Below are positions 9,498-18,000 of a stretch of DNA of 64,000 nt, piece by piece. Below the pieces are notes generated by a model that saw nothing but the letters and a program-made list of their open reading frames with translations, was not told the origin of the DNA and ran no database searches. How positions within the stretch are numbered: the stretch's first letter is position 1; each line of letters starts with the position of its first letter. The stretch covers positions 2,367,846-2,431,845 of the forward strand of contig LN554852.1 in the NCBI GenBank assembly GCA_000953735.1, in the 5' to 3' direction. Position numbers and translations under genes: made by a program. This DNA comes from Moritella viscosa. GTDB lineage: Bacteria > Pseudomonadota > Gammaproteobacteria > Enterobacterales > Moritellaceae.

Positions 9498-9551
9498 TAT
9501 CTGCATTTAATATACAGTTAGTAAAAAGTTAATTGGGGATTAATCAAAGAG

Positions 9552-10388
9552 ATGGGTAGCACTAAACATAATATTGGCTTAGTACTTTCTGGTGGTGGGG
9601 CGAAGGGTATTGCTCACCTTGGTGTATTAAAATATCTGTTAGAGCAGGGAGTAAGACCGAGTTTAATTGCGGGAACGAGTGCCGGTTCTATGGTTGGTGC
9701 GCTTTACTGTTCTGGATTAGAGATCGATGAAATACTGCAATTTTTTATAGATGTGAAACCATTTTCTTGGAAATTTACTCGAGCGGCAGCGGGTTTTATT
9801 GATCCTGCGAAATTGTATCCTGAGTTTTTAAAGTATATTCAAGAAGATAGCTTTACACATCTTGAGCCTGAATTACGTATCGTTGCTACTAATATGTTAC
9901 TTGGAAAAGAACATATTTTTAAAGATGGCTCTGTCATTAACGCTTTGTTGGCATCGGCAAGTTATCCTTTAGTATTCTCACCTATGCTTATTGACGGACA
10001 GGTTTACTCTGACGGTGGCATCGTTAATCACTTTCCGCTGAGTGTTATCGAAAATGATTGTGATAAAATAATTGGCGTATATGTTTCGCCAATACGTCAA
10101 GTTGAAGCTGCAGAATTGTCGAGTATCAAAGACGTTGTATTACGCGCATTTACGTTACAGGGAAGTGGTGCTGAATTAGAGAAACTATCACAATGTGATG
10201 TGCAGATTTATCCCGAAGCATTAGTCAATTACAATACATTTACAACTGACGAAAAATCATTACGAGAAATTTTTCAGATTGGCTACGAAGCAGCAAAAGA
10301 GCAATATGATAGTATTATTGAATTAAAGGAAAGTTTAGCCAGCAGTAGCTCGAAAAAGAATCCCTTTACAAGGTGGTTTGGTCATTAA
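9552..10388 (+). CDS. Patatin-like phospholipase family protein (RssA-like)
   Basis: This 278-aa protein has the patatin signature. The oxyanion-hole GGGAKG is near residue 14, the GTSAGS nucleophile-serine motif near residue 44, and DGG of the Ser-Asp dyad near residue 156. Patatin-like proteins hydrolyse acyl chains from phospholipids. Bacterial RssA-type members have no firmly known substrate. There is no signal peptide, so it is probably cytoplasmic. It follows the pykF terminator and precedes the VF530-type gene, and may share a transcript with it (66-base gap). Confidence 0.88.
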   Translation: MGSTKHNIGLVLSGGGAKGIAHLGVLKYLLEQGVRPSLIAGTSAGSMVGALYCSGLEIDEILQFFIDVKPFSWKFTRAAAGFIDPAKLYPEFLKYIQEDSFTHLEPELRIVATNMLLGKEHIFKDGSVINALLASASYPLVFSPMLIDGQVYSDGGIVNHFPLSVIENDCDKIIGVYVSPIRQVEAAELSSIKDVVLRAFTLQGSGAELEKLSQCDVQIYPEALVNYNTFTTDEKSLREIFQIGYEAAKEQYDSIIELKESLASSSSKKNPFTRWFGH

Positions 10389-10453
10389 TACTGTTAGTAA
10401 CTCTTGTGTTATACTGATCAACAATTAATCTTAAATAATTTATCACGGTAAAC

Positions 10454-10672
10454 ATGACTCAAATAAATAACCCGCTTCACGGGATGACACTCGAAAAAGT
10501 AATTAACAGCCTTGTTGATAAATATGGTTGGGATGGCCTTGGTTACTACGTTAACATTCGCTGTTTTACTCATGATCCAAGTGTTAAGTCTAGTCTTAAG
10601 TTTTTACGAAAAACACCTTGGGCGCGTGATAAAGTTGAAGCGTTATACGTAAAAATGGTCACTGAAGGCTAA
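10454..10672 (+). CDS. VF530 family (DUF2132) small DNA-binding protein
   Basis: This 72-aa protein contains [18 protein letters not shown] and [18 protein letters not shown], the hallmark of the VF530/DUF2132 family. The structure of a Vibrio fischeri member suggested DNA binding. The function in the cell is unknown. The hairpin-forming arms at 10692-10740 may end its transcript. Confidence 0.85.
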   Translation: MTQINNPLHGMTLEKVINSLVDKYGWDGLGYYVNIRCFTHDPSVKSSLKFLRKTPWARDKVEALYVKMVTEG

Positions 10673-10691
10673 ATTTTATAACGACATACTA

Positions 10692-10740
10692 GTCCTTGCT
10701 TATTATTGATTAAGCATTATTAACGATGATGAATAAGGAC
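10692..10740 (+). terminator. Possible weak terminator hairpin
   Basis: GTCCTT and TATT on one side pair with AATAAGGAC on the other, with a bulge and a long loop, shortly after the VF530-type gene. There is no T-run, so this is tentative. Confidence 0.3.
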
Positions 10741-10898
10741 CTGTGAAGTGAAAGACAGCATTAAATTTTATTATTGATCTTATTTTAAGTGTTACCACCT
10801 CCAATACATGACACCGTGTCCAATGTTGCGCTGTCATTTCTCAAATTTATCTATATGCTATGTATTTTAATACGTGACCAAATAGGTTAATTTCAGTA

Positions 10899-11300
10899 AT
10901 GACGAAGATATACCATCATCCAGTACAAATTTATTATGAAGATACCGACCATTCAGGTGTTGTTTACCATCCTAATTTTTTGAAGTATTTTGAACGTGCA
11001 CGTGAGCATGTTATCAATAGTGATTTATTGGCGACATTGTGGAACGAACGCGGCTTAGGTTTTGCGGTTTATAAAGCTAATTTAACATTTCAGGATGGCG
11101 TCGAGTTTGCTGAAGTTTGTGATATTCGAACTTCTTTTACACTCGATGGTAAATACAAAACGATCTGGCGTCAGGAAGTGTGGCGCCCTAATGCAAGTAA
11201 GCCTGCTGTTATTGGTGATATTGAGATGGTGTGCTTAGATAAAGAAAAACGTTTGCAGCCTGTCCCTGATGATGTATTAGCAGCCATGGTAAATGCATAA
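10899..11300 (+). CDS. YbgC-like acyl-CoA thioesterase (hot-dog fold, 4HBT)
   Basis: This 133-aa protein contains IYYEDTDHSGVVYHPNFLKY, the 4HBT signature in which the Asp of TDHSG is catalytic. YbgC-type enzymes hydrolyse short-chain acyl-CoA or acyl-ACP. In most Proteobacteria ybgC heads the tol-pal operon, but here no tol genes follow, so this may be an additional paralogue. It is the last gene before the PUFA synthase leader. A role in releasing PUFA product is possible by position but is not shown by sequence. Confidence 0.85.
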   Translation: MTKIYHHPVQIYYEDTDHSGVVYHPNFLKYFERAREHVINSDLLATLWNERGLGFAVYKANLTFQDGVEFAEVCDIRTSFTLDGKYKTIWRQEVWRPNASKPAVIGDIEMVCLDKEKRLQPVPDDVLAAMVNA

Positions 11301-11740
11301 TACCTGATTTAAAGTATCTTCATTTCGTAAAATTCACATAGGTATTCGAGGCCTACTTTATATCTATGTGACCACTTATCACTATTTTACCATTGCTAAT
11401 TACATCCACTCACTACTTATTCCAGTGTTAAATATCGCCCATAAGCACCTTTAGATAAAGAGTTTTTACTCTATAAATTGTTAATTCTGACGTAATCACA
11501 GCTGTTATGTAATTTAATGTAATTATCTATTTATTTATTATTAAATTAAAGCGCACATATGTACGCTAAAATGAGATGTAACACAGGTTTGAGATTAATT
11601 ATTTGTGATGAGATTATATTTTATAAGGATCAAATTTAGCTTAAACATGACAAATTTCGTGAATATGTAGTGAAGTTATGACCAATATGCTCCAATTGTT
11701 GAATTTAAATAATATCTAATTTGTTATTTTTAGTCACTTC

Positions 11741-11772
11741 CTGGTCTGATGAGTTTGCAAGTTTGACCAGTT
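11741..11772. promoter_or_regulatory. FadR-like inverted repeat upstream of pfaA
   Basis: CTGGTC (11741-11746) and GACCAG (11765-11770) form an inverted repeat with an 18-base spacer. The left arm continues as CTGGTCTGATGAGTT, close to the FadR operator pattern AGCTGGTCCGAYNTGTT (13 of 17 positions). The right arm reads AACTGGTC on the other strand. In E. coli FadR activates unsaturated fatty acid genes from sites near the promoter. Confidence 0.4.
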
Positions 11773-11780
11773 GGGTATGT

Positions 11781-11809
11781 TTGTAGTGATTTTTAAAGCT
11801 GTGTATATT
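11781..11809 (+). promoter_or_regulatory. Candidate pfaA promoter
   Basis: TTGTAG (11781-11786) and TATATT (11804-11809) are separated by 17 bases, directly downstream of the FadR-like repeat. The -35 matches only three of six positions, so the assignment leans on spacing and position. A factor-assisted promoter would fit. Confidence 0.3.
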
Positions 11810-11893
11810 ATTGCCAATATATATTAAAGGTATTTTGACCTCGAACTCTTAAATTCAAGGCTGAAGTACTGGGATACAATTTAAACAATTAAT

Positions 11894-11941
11894 TCTACCG
11901 GATTTATTTTATGTGAAATGAAATGACGGTAGATTTTTTTT
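11894..11941 (+). terminator. Intrinsic-terminator-like hairpin (possible attenuator) before pfaA
   Basis: TCTACCG (11894-11900) pairs with CGGTAGA (11927-11933). The inside adds ATTT/AAAT pairs, and eight T residues follow (11934-11941). It sits about 590 bases after the previous stop codon and 110 bases before the pfaA start. That makes it more likely a leader attenuator or the end of a small leader RNA than the terminator of the thioesterase gene. Confidence 0.6.
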
Positions 11942-12050
11942 GCTCTTTAAGAGTACGGTTGTACGCTCAGGTTGTTGACTTAGTGTTCAAGTGGACATTT
12001 TAATGAGCATTGTTTTTAGTGCAAAAAGATCCTTCAGGAGCAATAACACA

Positions 12051-15000
12051 ATGGCTAAAAAGAACACCACATCGGTTAAGCATGGCAAGGATGTGTTAAG
12101 TAGTGATGAGCAACAGTTAAATTCTCGTTTACAAGAATGCCCAATTGCTATCATAGGTATGGCATCAGTTTTTGCTGATGCCAAAAATCTTGATCAATTC
12201 TGGGATAATATCGTCGATTCCGTTGATGCGATTATTGATGTGCCTAGCGACCGTTGGAACATTGACGACCATTATTCGGCAGATAAAAAAGCCGCAGACA
12301 AAACATACTGTAAACGCGGTGGTTTCATTCCTGAACTCGATTTTGATCCGATGGAGTTTGGCTTGCCGCCAAATATCTTAGAGTTAACTGATATAGCTCA
12401 ACTGCTGTCGCTAATAGTTGCACGCGATGTATTAAGTGATGCTGGCATTGGTAGTGATTATGATCATGATAAAATTGGTATTACGCTAGGTGTTGGTGGT
12501 GGTCAGAAACAAATTTCGCCGCTAACCTCTCGCCTGCAAGGTCCTGTGTTAGAAAAAGTATTAAAAGCGTCGGGTATTGATGATGATGATCGCGCAATGA
12601 TCATCGATAAATTTAAAAAAGCCTACATAGGTTGGGAAGAAAATTCATTCCCCGGTATGTTAGGTAACGTTATTGCTGGTCGAATTGCTAATCGCTTCGA
12701 TTTTGGTGGTACAAATTGCGTGGTTGATGCGGCGTGTGCCGGCTCCCTTGCTGCAATTAAAATGGCGATCTCAGATTTACTAGAATATCGTTCAGAAGTA
12801 ATGATCTCGGGTGGTGTATGCTGTGATAACTCACCATTCATGTATATGTCATTCTCAAAAACCCCTGCGTTTACCACCAATGATGATATCCGTCCGTTTG
12901 ATGACGATTCAAAAGGTATGCTGGTGGGTGAAGGTATTGGCATGTTGGCGTTTAAACGCCTGGAAGATGCTGAACGTGATGGCGATAGAATCTATTCTGT
13001 ATTGAAAGGCATCGGCACGTCTTCCGATGGTCGTTTCAAATCTATTTACGCACCACGTCCAGATGGTCAAGCTAAAGCGCTTAAACGAGCATATGAAGAT
13101 GCTGGTTTTGCACCTGAAACATGTGGTCTTATTGAGGGGCACGGTACGGGGACGAAAGCTGGCGATGCGGCCGAGTTTGGTGGTTTAACTAAACACTTTG
13201 GTGCTGCGAGTGATAAGAAACAGCATATTGCATTAGGTTCGGTTAAATCACAAATTGGCCATACTAAATCTGCGGCTGGTTCTGCAGGTATGATCAAAGC
13301 AGCATTAGCACTACATCATAAAATTTTACCAGCGACTATTCATATCGATAAACCAAGTGAAGCCTTGGATATCAAAAATAGCCCTTTGTATTTAAACAGT
13401 GAGACTCGTCCTTGGATGCCACGTGAAGATGGTATTCCACGCCGTGCGGGTATTAGCTCATTTGGTTTTGGTGGCACTAACTTCCATATTATTTTAGAAG
13501 AATATCGTCCGAGTCATGATAGTGCTTATCGATTAAACTCAGTCTCGCAAACAGTACTTATTTCTGCGAAGAATCAGCAAAGTATCATCGTAGAATTGAA
13601 TAACTGGCGTACTAAGTTGGCAGTAGAAACTGACCTTCAGGCGTTTGCATTTAATGACTTAGTGACTACCTGGCCATTGAATACGCCATCAGCAGATAAA
13701 GCGCGTTTAGGTTTTGTTGCTCGTAACGCCAACGAAGCCATTGTTATGATCGATACGGCGTTGAAACAATTCAGCGCGAATGCAGATAAAGCAACTTGGT
13801 CTGCACCAACAGGGGTTTATTATCGCCAAGCGGGTATTGATGCTAACGGTAAAGTTGTCGCGTTATTCTCCGGACAAGGTTCGCAATATGTGAACATGGG
13901 CCGTGAGTTAGCTTGTAACTTTCCAAGCATGATGCACAGTGCGACGACAATGGATAAAGAATTCAGTAATGCTGGTTTAGGTCAGTTGTCTGCGATCACT
14001 TATCCGATTCCTGTGTACACTGACGCTGAACGTCTGTTACAAGAAGAGCAATTACGTTTAACTCAACATGCACAACCTGCGATTGGTTGCCTGAGTGTGG
14101 GTCTGTTTAAAACTTTCAAACAAGCAGGTTTTAAAGCTGATTTTACAGCCGGTCACAGTTTTGGTGAATTAACGGCGTTATGGGCTGCTGACGTATTGAG
14201 CGATAGTGATTACATGATGTTGGCGCGTAGCCGTGGTCAAGCAATGGCAGCGCCAGAACAACAAGATTTTGATGCTGGCAAGATGGCTGCTGTTGTGGGC
14301 GACCCACAGCAAGTAGCGGTAATCATCGGCGCGATTGATGACGTGTCTATTGCTAACTACAATTCTAATAATCAAGTAGTTATTGCGGGAGCGAGTGAGC
14401 AGGTTGCTGTTGCTATTACAGCACTGAGTCATGCCGGTTTTAAGGTTGTTCCGCTACCAGTATCTGCTGCGTTTCATACTCCATTAGTTGGTCACGCTCA
14501 AAAGCCATTTTCCAAAGCGGTTGATAGCACTAAGTTTAAAGCGCCGACAATTCCGGTATTTGCTAACGGCACAGGTTTAGTTCATTCAAGTAAACCAAAC
14601 GAAATTAAAAAAAGCTTGAAAAAACATATGTTGGAACCTGTCCATTTCAATCAAGAAATTGACAATATATATGCAGACGGTGGCCGTATATTTATCGAGT
14701 TTGGACCGAAGAATGTATTAACCAAATTGGTTGAGAATATTCTTAATGATAAATCTGATGCTGTGGCTATCGCAGTAAATGCTAATCCAAAACAACCTGC
14801 TGATGTGCAAATGCGTCAGGCAGCCTTGCAAATGGCTGTGCTTGGTGTTTCGTTAGAAAATCTTGACCCGTACGACGCGGTTAAGCGCCCATTAGCTGCG
14901 CCGAAAGCGTCGCCTATGTTGATGAAACTGTCTGCTGCCTCGTATGTGAGTCCGAAAACCAAAAAAGCGTTTGCAGATGCCTTAACCGATGGTTGGACAG

Positions 15001-18000
15001 TGAAACAAGCAAAAGCTGCTCCAGTTGCCGTTCCACAGCCTCAAGTTATTGAAAAAATTGTTGAAGTCGAGAAAATAGTAGAAAAAATCGTTGAAGTAGA
15101 GAAGATTGTTTACGTTAATGCCGATGGTTCATATGTAACGCCAAATAATAACAATAGCACTAATAGTGCTGTTGCTAACAATGCTGTTGCTAACAATGCC
15201 ATTAGCAATAGTGATGCCGACCTTGTTGCCTCTATCGAGCGCAGTGTTGGTCAGTTTGTTGAACACCAGCAGCAATTATTAAATGTGCATGAGCAGTTTA
15301 TGCAGGGACCACAGGACTATGCTAAAACAGTTCAATCGGTACTTGCAGCGCAAACGAATAATGAATTACCAGAAAGTTTAGATCGTACGTTGTCTATGTA
15401 TAACGAGTTCCAATCTGAAACCCTGCGCGTACATGCAACTTATTTAAATAATCAGACGAGTAATATGACTTCAATGCTGACGGGCTCTGAAGATCACGAG
15501 ATTACTTCGTCAACAACGCCTGTATTGGATACAACACAGCAGTCTGTACAAACTGCATCGCTAGTAATACCGGTTGTGGTTAATGACAAGGTGGAAAGTC
15601 CTGTTGTAAATACTGTTACTCATGTTGCTAGTAATGCAGCTGTTGCAGTTCAAACTGTGGCTGTAGCGCCTGTTCCTGTTAGTTCTCCGGTTGTTGCCGC
15701 TATATCTGCACCTTCATTGGTTGCTGTTGTGGCTGAACAGGAAGTTAGTCCTGCTGTTGCAACCGTGACTGAATCAGTTGTTATACCTGAGGTTGCTCAA
15801 GTTAGCATTGATGTAGCAACGATCAATAAAGTGATGTTAGAAGTTGTGGCTGATAAAACCGGTTATCCAACAGATATGCTTGAGTTGAGCATGGACATGG
15901 AAGCTGACTTAGGTATCGACTCTATCAAACGTGTTGAAATATTGGGTGCTGTGCAGGAACTGCTCCCAAATCTTCCAGAGCTTAACCCTGAAGATCTCGC
16001 TGAATTGCGCACGCTTGGTGAAATTGTTGATTACATGAATGCTAAAGCTCAAGCGATAGTATCAACAACAGTACCAACAATCAGCGCATCAGCTACACCA
16101 GCAGTAGCTGGCATTGATTTAGCCCACATCCAAAATGTAATGCTGGAAGTTGTTGCTGATAAAACCGGTTATCCGACAGGCATGCTTGAACTGAGTATGG
16201 ATATGGAGGCAGACTTAGGTATTGATTCAATCAAACGTGTCGAAATCTTAGGTGCCGTACAGGAGATTATTACTGATTTACCTGAGCTAAACCCAGAAGA
16301 CCTAGCAGAACTACGTACTCTAGGTGAAATTGTTACTTATATGCAAAGCAAGGCTCCTGTAGCAGAAAGTGTACCTGCGGTAACGACAGAATCTACAGAC
16401 GCTGTCGTAACAAGTGCTACACCAACTATCGACTTAAATCATATCCAAACGGTAATGATGGAAGTGGTTGCAGACAAGACGGGTTATCCAACAGACATGC
16501 TTGAACTAAGCATGGATATGGAAGCTGACTTAGGTATTGATTCAATCAAACGTGTAGAAATCTTAGGTGCAGTACAGGAAATCATCACCGATTTATCTGA
16601 GCTAAACCCAGAAGACCTAGCTGAACTACGTACTCTAGGTGAAATTGTTACCTATATGCAGAGTAAAGTGGAATCTCCGGTTGTAGCTGACGTTGTTAAT
16701 ACTGTAGTGACTACCGTGATTGATTTAGACCGTATTCAAAATGTAATGATGGACGTTGTTGCGGATAAGACAGGTTACCCAGCCAGTATGCTAGAGCTAG
16801 CAATGGATATGGAAGCGGATTTAGGTATTGATTCGATCAAACGTGTCGAAATCTTAGGTGCCGTACAGGAGATCATTACTGATTTACCTGAGTTAAATCC
16901 AGAAGATTTAGCCGAATTGCGAACACTAGAAGAAATCGTTACTTACATGCAAAGTAAGGTTACTGGCAGTGTTGCAACTAATGCTTACTCTACTTCTGAA
17001 CAAAGTTCTGTTTCAGATGTATTTATGCATGACAGTGTTGCAACAATCTCTGCAGTAGAACAGAAAATAGCATTTCAACCAGCCCCGAGTGCCACAGTTG
17101 CTATTACGAGACTTAGTTCTATCACTAAAATCAGTCAAGATAGTCAAGGTGCTAACGCCTTAATTGTGGCGGATGGTAGTGATAGTGCAGTGCTATTAGC
17201 GGATAAGTTAATTCAGTCTGGCTGGAATGTCACTGCATTACAACCGAGTTGGATCACAATGAATCGTACTAAAACGTTTGCTAAGTCAGTAAATGTTGTT
17301 GTGCTAAACGCTGTTGATGAAATTGAAATTAACAATATCATTACTACTAATGCTCAACTTGATGCGGTTATCTACCTGCATGCAAGCACCGAGATAAACC
17401 ATATTGAATACCCGCAAGCATCTAAGCAAGGCTTAATGTTAGCGTTCTTATTAGCTAAATTGAGCAAAGTGACTCAAGCAGCTAAAGTACGTGGCGCTTT
17501 CATGGTTGTTACTCAACAAGGTGGTTCATTAGGAGTTAGCGATAGTGATAAGCCTGAGTTAGTAAATAGTGACTTAGTACAAAGTGGCTTAAACGGTTTA
17601 GTTAAAACACTATCACACGAATGGGATAACGTATTCTGTCGTGCAGTCGATATGACAACATTATTAACTGCAGAACAAGTAGCTAGTTTTGTTAGCGATG
17701 AATTACTCGATGCTGACACTACATTAACTGAAGTCGGTTACCAGCCCGCAGATAAAAATGGCGTTGAACGTGTCACTTTAGCAGGCGTAGTTACTGACAG
17801 TTATGCACTCACTGCAGGTAATAACATTGATGCTAACTCAGTATTCTTGGTTAGTGGTGGTGCTAAAGGTGTTACTGCACATTGTGTTGTTCGTATTGCT
17901 AAAGAATATCAAGCTAAGTTCATATTATTAGGACGTTCGAAGTTCTCAACAGACGAGCCGAATTGGGCACAGGGCATTAGCGATGAAGTTGCGTTAAAAA

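Larger units (their letters stand above)
11301..12050 (+). promoter_or_regulatory. Long leader/intergenic region of the pfa operon
   Basis: There are 750 bases without a credible gene between the thioesterase and pfaA. The region holds a FadR-like inverted repeat, a weak promoter candidate and an intrinsic-terminator-like hairpin, listed separately. A divergently or co-oriented pfaR-type regulator, present upstream of pfaA in Shewanella, is absent here. Confidence 0.6.

Noticed and set aside
11991-12050. Longer PfaA start giving an extra 20 residues (MDILMSIVF...)
   Set aside because: No ribosome-binding site precedes it, whereas AGGAG precedes the ATG at 12051, and the shorter form matches the known Moritella N-terminus.
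12600-14450. Several antisense frames of 60-106 codons inside pfaA
   Set aside because: They shadow a strongly conserved coding frame, and none has a recognisable domain or ribosome-binding site.
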